Source: an uncultured Aquimarina sp. (lineage in GTDB: Bacteria; Bacteroidota; Bacteroidia; Flavobacteriales; Flavobacteriaceae). From it: 64,000 bases of DNA. The notes below the pieces were generated by a model, which saw only the letters and a program-made list of their open reading frames with translations, searched no databases and was not told the DNA's origin. This document shows, piece after piece, positions 44,817-53,703 of this stretch. Position numbers and translations under genes: made by a program. Within the stretch, counting starts at the first letter, position 1; each line of letters begins with the position of its first letter. The stretch spans positions 109,199 through 173,198 of the forward strand of contig NZ_CANLMP010000010.1 in NCBI RefSeq assembly GCF_947492405.1, read 5' to 3'.

Positions 44817-46667
44817 ATGTCTATAAATCAGCATACACATATCATTAATAAGCAAATCATCGAACTAGCAGTATCGGATAAAGCTACTGCGTTTGCGACA
44901 CAAGAAAAAGTCAGCCAATTGTATGCAGATAAGTTGGTTCCTGAGTTAAGTCGTTTGTTAGATGTATATTTTAATGCTGATACCAATACACATTATCAGA
45001 TAGATACCTTAACCATCGATTTGGGAGCAATAGATCTGGGAGTAATGCAAGATACTTTTGCAAAAGAATTAGACACTGTGTTGACGTCAATACAAGAAAC
45101 TACACAAGTAACAAAAACTAAAGTAACAAGCGTTGATGAAAATGAGGATGTTGCAGAAAGAACACCGCTAAGAGTATTGGCACATTATATAGCAACAGGA
45201 CGATTACCATGGTGGTCAACTTCTCAGCATAAATCGTACTTGCAACAACAATGGGAATCGCTTATGCAAAACCCAACAGCCGAATTTAAGATACTGTTAT
45301 CAGAATTACATCATAATAAAGTACACCTAGATCGGTATCTGCATACTTTTTCTGAAGAACAATTGTTACAATCTGCACAGTTGATTACAGGAATGTCGGA
45401 AAATGAACTTTTATATATCAAAAACAGTATTGCGAATACGGTCAATAAAAGCAGTATAACAACAGTATCATCATCGTGGAAAAATACATTCTTACGAACT
45501 GTATTTTCACCTCAGTCAGATCAAGGAATACCTATTCAACACTATTATATACAGAAAATACTAAAAACATTAAGGTTGAAAGTCGATAACAAACAGAGTA
45601 GACCACAACATCAAGAAATTAAGAAAATTAGATCCTTCATACAGCAATATAAGCGTATGCGATTAGAGGATAGGGTATGGCAAGAATTTTTTAAGCAATT
45701 AGATACAGTAATACAAATGAATACCGCAGTTGCTGTTCCAGTTCATCTGCTTAGGCAAATGGTAGTATTGTTAGAAGACATACAAAATGCTATAAAATCA
45801 AACCTTAAAGCCAGGCTATTACAAGATACAAAAGAACAAAAAAACTTGATTTCTAAGACATTGACGCCGAAAGCAGAAATAGCGAAACAGAGTATCCCTG
45901 CAGTAGATCGTTTAAGTAATACCAAATTACAATCTCAGTTTGAGGATACAGCCTTTTTAGAAGACTTAGAAAATGCTACAAAATCTATAAAATCAAATCT
46001 TAAAACCGGGTTATTGCAAGATGCAAAAGAACAAGACACCTTGATTTCTGAGGTGTTGACACCCATAGCAACACTTGGTACTACGATAGAAAAAATAGCA
46101 AAACAGCATACGCCTGCAGCAGATCGTTTAAACATTACCAAATTACAATCTCAGTTTGAGGATGCAGACTTTATTACCATCGAAAATGCTGGACTGGTAT
46201 TATTTTGGCCTTTTTTGCAACGATTTTTTGATAATCTAGGATTGTTAGAAGATAAAAACTTTAGAGATCAAATATCCATACATAAAGCAGTATGTGCACT
46301 ACAATACCTCTGTAATCCTGAGGAATCAGAGCTTTTCGAGGGACAGTTGCCCTTGCCCAAAATACTATGTGGAGTACCATTAGGAGCATCCATACCCCCT
46401 ATTTTTCTTACAGAAGAAGAAAAAGAAATCGCTAATGGTTTATTGAATGCAGTGCTGAGACAAGGACCACATTGGAAAAATTTATCTATTACAGGATTTA
46501 GAACCTCTTATGTATGTCGGCAAGCCTCATTTCGTACGCGTGATGACCATTGGTTATTACAAGTGCAAAAAGAGACCTATGATATCACTTTGCAAAAACT
46601 ACCTTGGAGTATACAAGCGGTAAAACTACCGTGGATGGAACGTGCGTTGATGGTAGATTGGATGTAA
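44817..46667 (+). CDS. eCIS tape-measure protein (Pvc14-like)
   Basis: This 616-aa protein is of the contractile injection system tape-measure family. The N-terminus (HIINKQIIELAVSDKATAFATQ) and the C-terminus (LPWSIQAVKLPWMERALMVDW) are the family ends, flanking a long, mostly helical middle. Its length probably sets tube length. Residues 319-380 and 381-452 are tandem copies of one unit, with matching words IKSNLK, LLQD-KEQ, AVDRL/AADRL and NTKLQSQFED/ITKLQSQFED. Confidence 0.9.
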   Translation: MSINQHTHIINKQIIELAVSDKATAFATQEKVSQLYADKLVPELSRLLDVYFNADTNTHYQIDTLTIDLGAIDLGVMQDTFAKELDTVLTSIQETTQVTKTKVTSVDENEDVAERTPLRVLAHYIATGRLPWWSTSQHKSYLQQQWESLMQNPTAEFKILLSELHHNKVHLDRYLHTFSEEQLLQSAQLITGMSENELLYIKNSIANTVNKSSITTVSSSWKNTFLRTVFSPQSDQGIPIQHYYIQKILKTLRLKVDNKQSRPQHQEIKKIRSFIQQYKRMRLEDRVWQEFFKQLDTVIQMNTAVAVPVHLLRQMVVLLEDIQNAIKSNLKARLLQDTKEQKNLISKTLTPKAEIAKQSIPAVDRLSNTKLQSQFEDTAFLEDLENATKSIKSNLKTGLLQDAKEQDTLISEVLTPIATLGTTIEKIAKQHTPAADRLNITKLQSQFEDADFITIENAGLVLFWPFLQRFFDNLGLLEDKNFRDQISIHKAVCALQYLCNPEESELFEGQLPLPKILCGVPLGASIPPIFLTEEEKEIANGLLNAVLRQGPHWKNLSITGFRTSYVCRQASFRTRDDHWLLQVQKETYDITLQKLPWSIQAVKLPWMERALMVDWM

Positions 46668-46723
46668 AGAGTTAAGCGTTAGATCTTGGGTATGAGGTTT
46701 TACGTATGGTGTAAATACTAAAA

Positions 46724-48205
46724 ATGCTTTCCTTCTTAAAAGGAGTAAAACAAAAATTAGGAAAAAGGTGCAAACCAAGGTTAGTAGCTAATAATAAAAT
46801 AAAAAATATGGAAACAGATATAGCCATAAATCAACAAACCCAAGTAGTTCTTACAGACAAAAGTTTAGAAGAAAATGCAATAGTGTTAACCAATGAACTC
46901 ACTTGGCTTAGTTTGATCATCCAAACCCGTCTGGAATTACATTTCAAGCAAGAAACGCCTTATCAATCCATACAAGAGTTAACACCTCCAGATATATCGG
47001 ATAAAGAAGGATCCTATGTAACATTTATCCAAAAACACAAACTCAACTTTGCAGAACGGTTGTTGCTAATCTTGGCGTTGGTTCCTCATATCCAACCATC
47101 AATTTTAGATATTTTACTAACTAAAAACAAAGACTATGACCGTCGCTATAGTGAATTTGGGGGACTATTGATAGAAGGACATTTGGGATTGATTCCTACC
47201 GCAGAAACAGCAATGTTTTTGATAGCAGGAGATGTACTACAGAAACGCTTACAATATCATAAACTCATTACCCAAGATTTTGTCCCGATAAGAAGAGGCA
47301 TTATCAGCTTATCCAGAACAAAAGGAAATAGTCCATTGCTGAGTAATATCTGGATGATTGCTAATGAATATGTAGAATATCTATTAACTGGTAAACCCTA
47401 TCAAGCAAAATATAGCCCTGATTTCCCTGCACAACGGATTCATACCAAACTATCGTGGGAGGATCTCATCGTCTCTAGGTCCACAACACATAGCTTGCAG
47501 GAAATCAGGGATTGGGTTACCTATGGACATACGGTTTTAGAAGAGTTAGAACTGGGAAAACGACTAAAACCAGGATATAAAAGCTTGTTTTACGGACCAC
47601 CGGGAACCGGCAAGAGTATGGCAGCAGCATTGTTAGGAAAAAGTACAGACAGACAAGTCTATAGGATTGACCTAAGTATGACGGTTTCCAAATATATTGG
47701 TGAAACCGAAAAAAACCTGGCGAAAGTATTTGATCAGGCACAACAACACGATTGGATCTTATTTTTTGATGAGGCAGATTCCTTATTTGGGCAACGTACC
47801 CAAGTAAGTAGTGCCAATGATCGCTATGGAAATCAGGAGATCGGATATTTATTACAGCGAATCGAAGATTTCCCAGGAGTGGTAATTCTGGCAAGTAATT
47901 TAAAAGACAATATAGATGATGCTTTTACCCGAAGATTCCAATCCATAATCGAATTCAAGATGCCAGGAGTAGAAGAGCGCTATCAATTATGGAAACAATC
48001 TTTTGCTAAGAAATTACCACTAAATGAAAATGCAGATCTATGGCATATCTCCGAAAATTATGAAATCTCTGGCGGATTGATGATGAATGTAGTGCGCAAA
48101 TGTACGTTGCAAGCCGTAACAAATAAAGAAAATACAATCACCCAACAAAGCCTGGAAACTGCCATACAACAGGAGTTACAGAAAGAAGGAGTGATTTTAA
48201 GTTAA
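46724..48205 (+). CDS. AAA+ ATPase of the eCIS (Pvc15-like)
   Basis: This 493-aa ATPase is found in nearly all eCIS loci and is thought to help load cargo or assemble particles. The N-terminal half is the eCIS-specific helical domain; the C-terminal half is AAA+: Walker A GPPGTGKS (about residues 291-298), Walker B LFFDEADSLFG (about 348-358), and sensor and Arg-finger region ASNLKDNIDDAFTRRFQ. An alternative start at ATG 46808 would remove 28 basic residues and has a better A-rich leader. Confidence 0.93.
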   Translation: MLSFLKGVKQKLGKRCKPRLVANNKIKNMETDIAINQQTQVVLTDKSLEENAIVLTNELTWLSLIIQTRLELHFKQETPYQSIQELTPPDISDKEGSYVTFIQKHKLNFAERLLLILALVPHIQPSILDILLTKNKDYDRRYSEFGGLLIEGHLGLIPTAETAMFLIAGDVLQKRLQYHKLITQDFVPIRRGIISLSRTKGNSPLLSNIWMIANEYVEYLLTGKPYQAKYSPDFPAQRIHTKLSWEDLIVSRSTTHSLQEIRDWVTYGHTVLEELELGKRLKPGYKSLFYGPPGTGKSMAAALLGKSTDRQVYRIDLSMTVSKYIGETEKNLAKVFDQAQQHDWILFFDEADSLFGQRTQVSSANDRYGNQEIGYLLQRIEDFPGVVILASNLKDNIDDAFTRRFQSIIEFKMPGVEERYQLWKQSFAKKLPLNENADLWHISENYEISGGLMMNVVRKCTLQAVTNKENTITQQSLETAIQQELQKEGVILS

Positions 48206-48553
48206 AAAAGCTCGTCTGATCAAGTGATTTTTAAAACTGATATCAGTGAAAATATATCTCGATACACCACTCCTATCGTCGTGACATCGATGTGACGAAT
48301 TATAAATAAAAACAAGCCCATCAGTTGTTTTGTCATAATGTAATAGAGATAAAATTTATCGAGAATAGGTTTGTGATGCAAACGAATAATGATTTAAAAG
48401 ATGAAATTACAACTATGAATTCAAGTGAATTGATCAAAAACATCCCTTTTAAATCTTCCATCAAAGGGAAACTTTTTAAACTCCCTTCCTTTGAAGGAAC
48501 GGTTGGGGATGGATGTCTATAAAAAAGTAAAATTATAGTTAACACAAAAAACT
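48206..48553. other. Intergenic region before the first cargo gene
   Basis: This 348-base gap holds a degenerate palindromic stretch with a TCTCGATACACC word (about 48257-48268), a possible -7 box TAGGTTTG at 48366-48373, and one copy of a 34-base repeat (48483-48516). The open frame that crosses it is repeat-derived and is not called a gene. The cargo genes may have their own promoter here or be read through from the main operon. Confidence 0.5.
48483..48516. repeat. 34-base interspersed repeat, copy 1
   Basis: This repeat has a palindromic start (CCCTTCCTTTGAAGGAA) followed by GGTTGGGGATGGATGT. A second copy with one difference lies at 57669-57702, and a partial copy near 57740. Such short palindromic repeats are scattered between genes in Flavobacteriia. 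Confidence 0.8.
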
Positions 48554-49804
48554 ATGAAAACACAAACCGATAAAACACAGGAATCACAAAAAGAAACCGT
48601 ACAACGTTTACAACAAGAATCCAGTACAGGTGGTGAAGCCACCATTTCAGACAATCGACAAGCTATGGCGGTACAACGAAAGTTGAGGTCTTCTATGGGT
48701 GGTGCTAATGATACCGATAATACGATCCAACGAAAAAATAATACTGGATTACCTGATAACCTAAAATCAGGTATCGAAAACCTATCTGGCTATAGTATGG
48801 ATGATGTAAACGTACATTACAACTCTAGTAAACCTGCACAATTACAGGCTCACGCCTATGCACAAGGAACAGATATTCATTTGGCACCTGGGCAAGAACA
48901 ACACTTACCGCACGAGGCATGGCATGTAGTACAGCAAAAACAAGGACGTGTAAGACCTACTATGCAGTTTAAAGGTAAAGTGAATATTAATGATGATGTT
49001 AGTTTAGAGAAAGAGGCTGATGCGATGGGGGCTAAAGCTATGAAAGGGGATACTAGTAGCTCACAGAAATTACCTAAGAAGGGAAATGGTAATAAAGAGG
49101 TATTTCAAATGGTAAGGAAAGATTATTTGGTTTCAATGAATGATGAAAAAAAGATTGGAAGTATATATATCAATGACCGAGATCGTTTACGATTAACCCA
49201 CGCGAACGGACCTTCTGTAGAAAAAACGGAAAGGAAGTATAAGTCTGTAGAAAGATTCAATATTGATGTTGCCGGATTTATGAAAAGTCATCCCGAAATT
49301 GATAGAGAAGATATAACAAAAGAAGTAAAGATAATTTTAAAAGAGGTTGTGTCCAAAGGTGAAGAAATTCCATTTTGGGCCAAAAGAGTTGATAATGTAG
49401 AGGAAGCCATTAAGTTGTTTGATGAGTTTTTTAATCACGAAGACCGTTTCTTAATTGAAATAAAGCCTAGACAAAATGAATCTACTCCGGGAAGTCATAC
49501 CTCGAGAGGAAAATTGGTAAAATATAGTTTAGATGAGGATTTTGTAAAATGGTTGGAGATGAAAATTGCTTGGATAGAACGAGATGGAGATGCTCGTAAA
49601 CGACTAGATGAAGCGTATCTACATTATAGACAAACTGGAAGCAAAAATTCTCAGAGAATTTATAAGAAAATAGGGGAGAAGATGAATAGAGAATTGTTAG
49701 AAGCTATTCATGATAAAAGTTTCTCATTTCTTTATATAGTTAATGAAGACCCTAAGATTATTCATGAAATTAGGAAAGATAAAAAGGAAGAGCAAAATCT
49801 GTAA
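48554..49804 (+). CDS. DUF4157 (eCIS core) cargo protein 1
   Basis: This 416-aa putative cargo has an N-terminal DUF4157 domain (about 63-165) with a metallopeptidase-like HEAWH motif (His120-His124) and a downstream LEKEAD motif whose Glu154 could be a third ligand. DUF4157 is tightly associated with eCIS loci. The C-terminal region (about 185-416) is polar, helical and Lys/Glu-rich and resembles nothing I know, so it may be a toxin or effector domain. The N-terminal part is nearly identical in DNA to that of cargo 2. Confidence 0.8.
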   Translation: MKTQTDKTQESQKETVQRLQQESSTGGEATISDNRQAMAVQRKLRSSMGGANDTDNTIQRKNNTGLPDNLKSGIENLSGYSMDDVNVHYNSSKPAQLQAHAYAQGTDIHLAPGQEQHLPHEAWHVVQQKQGRVRPTMQFKGKVNINDDVSLEKEADAMGAKAMKGDTSSSQKLPKKGNGNKEVFQMVRKDYLVSMNDEKKIGSIYINDRDRLRLTHANGPSVEKTERKYKSVERFNIDVAGFMKSHPEIDREDITKEVKIILKEVVSKGEEIPFWAKRVDNVEEAIKLFDEFFNHEDRFLIEIKPRQNESTPGSHTSRGKLVKYSLDEDFVKWLEMKIAWIERDGDARKRLDEAYLHYRQTGSKNSQRIYKKIGEKMNRELLEAIHDKSFSFLYIVNEDPKIIHEIRKDKKEEQNL

Positions 49805-49847
49805 AAGAAAACCTAAAAAAGGATTGTCAATTCACAGCTTCTGATAG

Positions 49848-49930
49848 TTTGTAACTAGTGGCGTCAACAGTGAGAAGTTATGCGTATGGAAAAAATATGC
49901 GAAATACTACGAAGTCACAGATGTTCGCAG
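49848..49930. repeat. Cargo-region repeat, copy 1
   Basis: This copy contains GCGTCAACAGTGAGAAG and GAAATACTACGAAGTCACAG, words shared with copies at 56071-56163 and 56383-56460. It lies between cargo genes 1 and 2 and contains no plausible gene. The left arm of the hairpin seen in copy 2 is lost here. Confidence 0.75.
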
Positions 49931-50019
49931 CGCAAATAGATATGGATTTGTTTGTACGAGTTAGCCGTCATTATTAATAGGTAAAGATTTTAGACGAATA
50001 GTAAAATGTATGATGTAAA

Positions 50020-53000
50020 ATGAAAGCACCACTAGAAAATACCAGAGAATCACAACAAGAAACTGTACAACGAGTAGAACAAGAATCTAGCACTGGTGGT
50101 GAAGCCACCATTTCGGACAATCGACCAGCTATCGGAGTACAACGCAAGCTGAGATCTGCCATGGGTGGTGCCGATGATACGGATAATCCGATCCAACGAA
50201 AGAATAATACTGGATTACCTGATAACCTAAAATCAGGTATAGAAAACCTATCTGGTTATAATATGGATGATGTAAACGTACATTACAACTCTAGTAAACC
50301 TGCACAATTACAGGCTCACGCCTATGCACAAGGAACAGATATTCATTTGGCACCAGGACAAGAAAAACATCTGCCCCATGAAGCCTGGCATGTGGTACAA
50401 CAAAAACAAGGACGTGTAAGACCGACTATGCAGTTTAAAGGTAAAGTAAATATTAATGACGATGCAGGGTTAGAGAAGGAAGCAGATATGATGGGGGAAA
50501 AAGCGCTACAAGAATCTGGAGGGTACTTCCATAAAAAATACAGATCTACTACCATTCCTGATTCTAATCAAGTACTACAAGGAAAATTTGGGTTTGAGTT
50601 TGAATTTCATGTGGTACTGACCTCATACAACGCCGCAGATGAAACTTACGGACCTTTATCCGAGGATCAGTATGAATTATCAAAAGGTAATGGCATTAAC
50701 ATGGTAAAGGATAGTACCACCAGAATAGAAGCAGGAGAAGATGTTTTGGGTTATGATCGTATGAATCACGATAAAAGAAATGCCAACATAGTAGAAATAA
50801 CGACTGATCCTATGGATGAATTTTCTCCCGATATCGTTCCAGAACTTATGAATCTCAATCAACAAATTATGCTGTTGGTAGAAAGGTTAGAAGGCGCGAT
50901 TGGAAATAACCGTACACTAGTACAAGTAGTACAAGGAATTGATGGAATGGATCTATTTGAAGATACTGATGATATTCGAGTTGGAGGATTAGAAAGAGGA
51001 GGTCAGAATACCCAAAAAACATTGCCGCAAGCTACCATGGGCGTACAGTTATCAAAGGTGCAAAAACATTTTGAAATGTCTCATCTTAGGGGTGGGGTAA
51101 ATGCAAAAGGATCAAAATTTGAAAATGTCGTTGATGCTGGAAATGAAATCATCAATGAGTTACCTAGTAATATACAAAAAAAGATAAGTAATTCGGACAG
51201 AGCAATCCTAAAATCACTGGTCATGTTACTGTCTAATTATATGATAAAATTCCCAACAATTTCACATTACCTTCTCAGTAAAAACTCTGTGGGAATGTAT
51301 TTGTATAAAACACAATTATCGGACATATATTCTAAATTAACCGATGAAGGACAAAATCTTATTTCTAGAAATAAAAAGAACTTAATCAAAAAAATTATAG
51401 AAAAAACCAAGAGTAAAAGACCGGAAGGGAAACTTTATGAAATAAAGAATGATCCAAATGAAGAGGACTGGGATTGGAATGCGCATTTGAATTCGTTATT
51501 TGGGGATAAAAAGGACACTATTTTTGAAGAGTTGATAGATGATGATGGTATTGAATCAGAAGAAATAGGATTTGAAGGTAATAAGGAATGGGCAGTAATT
51601 ATGGAAAACAGACATGCCAAAAGTTTTTATCAAAGCCCAAATTTTGAAGAAGGTTATAGAATACCTACGAATCAGATAAAGGATTATACTTTTGAGACAT
51701 TGGGCTATTTACAGACACTGCATAATATACCATATAAGAATGAAACTCCCGTAGAATCTGAGGATATTTCTTTACCTTCAGTTACTGGTGCTGTAGAGGT
51801 TCATGAGAATGATACATCCGAATGGAATACTCATGAGGCTTTTGAACGGATTGTTAATTCGTCTTATGGTGATCCTTCGAAGATTGTGTCAACCAATATT
51901 GAAGTGCAACAAAAAGCCAAAGATTTTGATGGTGGTGATCAAATGCGTGAATCTAAAAAGTTTACAGGAGTAGGATACGAGTTCGAATTTGCACAGCTAG
52001 CCCCAGAATTACGTACTTCTGATTTTGGAAAAAAGTCACATTTACTGCTTGCCGAAGGGCAGCGTTTCCCCCTATTCCCCGATATTCCGTTTCGAGCGGA
52101 AACAGATATGTCTGCCGTTATCGAATTGGCGATGCCTCCAATTCTGGTACCTCGAAGAGGAAATGTTGATTCTGGATCTTCTGTTACGGATCGAGAATGG
52201 ATAAAAAGAGTGCTATTAAAAATTGAAGGAGGACTAAAAGGCTTGGCTAAAAATGGTAGTAACAACTTAGAAGCTATTTTAAAGTCAGTTCAAACATTTA
52301 TGGGACTTACGGAAAGCTTTGATATAAAGGTAACTGAAGATGAAGATGCAATGGATGCACAATATGGTTTTATGCAAAAAAATAGTAAAGTAAGAGACAA
52401 ACATACTACAGCACAAGCTAATATTGTAACGAGTTTAGAAGAAGCTATTAAACTATCCTATATGGATGATAGTAATGAGGAATTTCTGGTACCTAGAGAA
52501 ATTGATGTCGTACGACAACTTATATTAGAGAGAATGGACGATAAAAGAGATGAGGATACCAAAGGATATAGCATTTTCGTAGCTCAAAAAATATCAGAAA
52601 TCCCGTATATGTTTTTTGATAGCCTCCACGCAAAGTCACTACAAGAAATTGAACGTAATCAAGAAGCTGCAGAAGAGATGGAAACCCCTACCTTTAATGA
52701 ATTAAATAGATTGGTGGGACATGAAGATTTTAAATGGGAAGAAAACAAAGTTCATGAAAGAAGGGATACCGAACAGGAGGATCTTACCAAACATGCCACT
52801 AGAACCTTAGTGAGTAAAGTGAAAAATCGCGGGTATGGATGGATAAAGTCTTCCTTAAAACAGCAAATCAAAAAATTTCCATTTTCGTTAATTACTGCTA
52901 GTCATAGTTTGTTATCTTTTGAAAAGGAAAAAATCAAAGAAGCGCTAAAGGAGAACACAGCCTACAGGCTGATGAAAAAATATGCCGAAGCAAATGAGAA

Positions 53001-53595
53001 TTCGAATATTGAGAAAGAATATAATAGTTTTATAGAAGATGCCCTTTATTATTTTAAGATAGCATTTCAATTTTATTCAAATTCATTGGTCACATTTGAA
53101 AAAAATCAGCTAAAAAATACAGATGAACAAAACGAAAACCCAGATAATAGATATGAAATAACCTCTGCTCGTCCAGATACCATTATAAACTTAGAGGATA
53201 AAAACGTTGCTTATAAAATAGATGAAAATAGTGATGCTGTCCTGGTGGAGATTAGAAAAGCAACACAAAGTTTAGGAATTTCGTATGAAGAAAGAACAAC
53301 AAGTAACTACCAACCTAGAAGGCACGATGATTTTATCCGAAAACGAGCTAAAATTATGCTGAACTACTACAATGATGAGAACTGGGTAAAAGCCTATAAA
53401 GAAGCTAGTATTTTGAATACAGACAAACGGATCACAATTGAAAAGCAGATTTTTGAATTGTTGGCTTTAGGTGACATAAAAAAAGCTAAACAGAAACTAA
53501 AAAAAGATCTCCAAATCAAAAATATAGATTTGAACAGTGATATATTTTGGAGTACTATTTTGCGAAGTACTCCTACTTGTTGTTGTTTTATGTAA
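50020..53595 (+). CDS. DUF4157 cargo protein 2, double effector-like domain
   Basis: This 1191-aa cargo begins with a DUF4157 domain (about 63-170; HEAWH at 120-124). Two large regions follow with the same motif skeleton: G-F/Y-EFEF (191-196 and 652-657), a V-E-I / I-E-L strand (IVEITTDP; VIELAMPP), a QA-x-x-x-x-x-S/L segment (LPQATMGVQLSKV; TAQANIVTSLE), and a late E-x-R strand (IMENRHAKS; LVEIRKAT). This skeleton recalls the glutamine-synthetase/GCS2/amidoligase fold, where these carry metal and ATP ligands. The C-terminal copy is closely related to cargo 3. It ends in a Cys-rich TCCCFM tail. The enzyme activity is inferred. Confidence 0.78.
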   Translation: MKAPLENTRESQQETVQRVEQESSTGGEATISDNRPAIGVQRKLRSAMGGADDTDNPIQRKNNTGLPDNLKSGIENLSGYNMDDVNVHYNSSKPAQLQAHAYAQGTDIHLAPGQEKHLPHEAWHVVQQKQGRVRPTMQFKGKVNINDDAGLEKEADMMGEKALQESGGYFHKKYRSTTIPDSNQVLQGKFGFEFEFHVVLTSYNAADETYGPLSEDQYELSKGNGINMVKDSTTRIEAGEDVLGYDRMNHDKRNANIVEITTDPMDEFSPDIVPELMNLNQQIMLLVERLEGAIGNNRTLVQVVQGIDGMDLFEDTDDIRVGGLERGGQNTQKTLPQATMGVQLSKVQKHFEMSHLRGGVNAKGSKFENVVDAGNEIINELPSNIQKKISNSDRAILKSLVMLLSNYMIKFPTISHYLLSKNSVGMYLYKTQLSDIYSKLTDEGQNLISRNKKNLIKKIIEKTKSKRPEGKLYEIKNDPNEEDWDWNAHLNSLFGDKKDTIFEELIDDDGIESEEIGFEGNKEWAVIMENRHAKSFYQSPNFEEGYRIPTNQIKDYTFETLGYLQTLHNIPYKNETPVESEDISLPSVTGAVEVHENDTSEWNTHEAFERIVNSSYGDPSKIVSTNIEVQQKAKDFDGGDQMRESKKFTGVGYEFEFAQLAPELRTSDFGKKSHLLLAEGQRFPLFPDIPFRAETDMSAVIELAMPPILVPRRGNVDSGSSVTDREWIKRVLLKIEGGLKGLAKNGSNNLEAILKSVQTFMGLTESFDIKVTEDEDAMDAQYGFMQKNSKVRDKHTTAQANIVTSLEEAIKLSYMDDSNEEFLVPREIDVVRQLILERMDDKRDEDTKGYSIFVAQKISEIPYMFFDSLHAKSLQEIERNQEAAEEMETPTFNELNRLVGHEDFKWEENKVHERRDTEQEDLTKHATRTLVSKVKNRGYGWIKSSLKQQIKKFPFSLITASHSLLSFEKEKIKEALKENTAYRLMKKYAEANENSNIEKEYNSFIEDALYYFKIAFQFYSNSLVTFEKNQLKNTDEQNENPDNRYEITSARPDTIINLEDKNVAYKIDENSDAVLVEIRKATQSLGISYEERTTSNYQPRRHDDFIRKRAKIMLNYYNDENWVKAYKEASILNTDKRITIEKQIFELLALGDIKKAKQKLKKDLQIKNIDLNSDIFWSTILRSTPTCCCFM

Positions 53596-53703
53596 TACTC
53601 TTTATTAGGAATCATTCAGGAAGAGCTACAACTATAAATACGTTTGTATGCAAAAAAAGTGTAAATAAGAAATAATTGCCAAAAAGAACAAGATCTCATT
53701 AAG

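Noticed and set aside
28742..48205. Type VI secretion system or contractile phage tail
   Set aside because: No TssJ/L/M membrane complex, ClpV or Hcp secretion set, and no phage capsid, portal, terminase, integrase or lysis cassette. DUF4255, DUF5908, CIS tape measure, the eCIS ATPase and DUF4157 cargo point to an eCIS.
48325..48373. Further copy of the composite promoter before cargo 1
   Set aside because: TTGTTTTG and a good -7 box TAGGTTTG are present, but the CGG half is missing, there is no TGTCG at the right distance, and the gap to the -7 box is 33 bases rather than 26-27.
48325..48522. Open frame of 65 codons before cargo 1
   Set aside because: It starts at a weak codon and ends inside the 34-base interspersed repeat; the product has no sensible composition.
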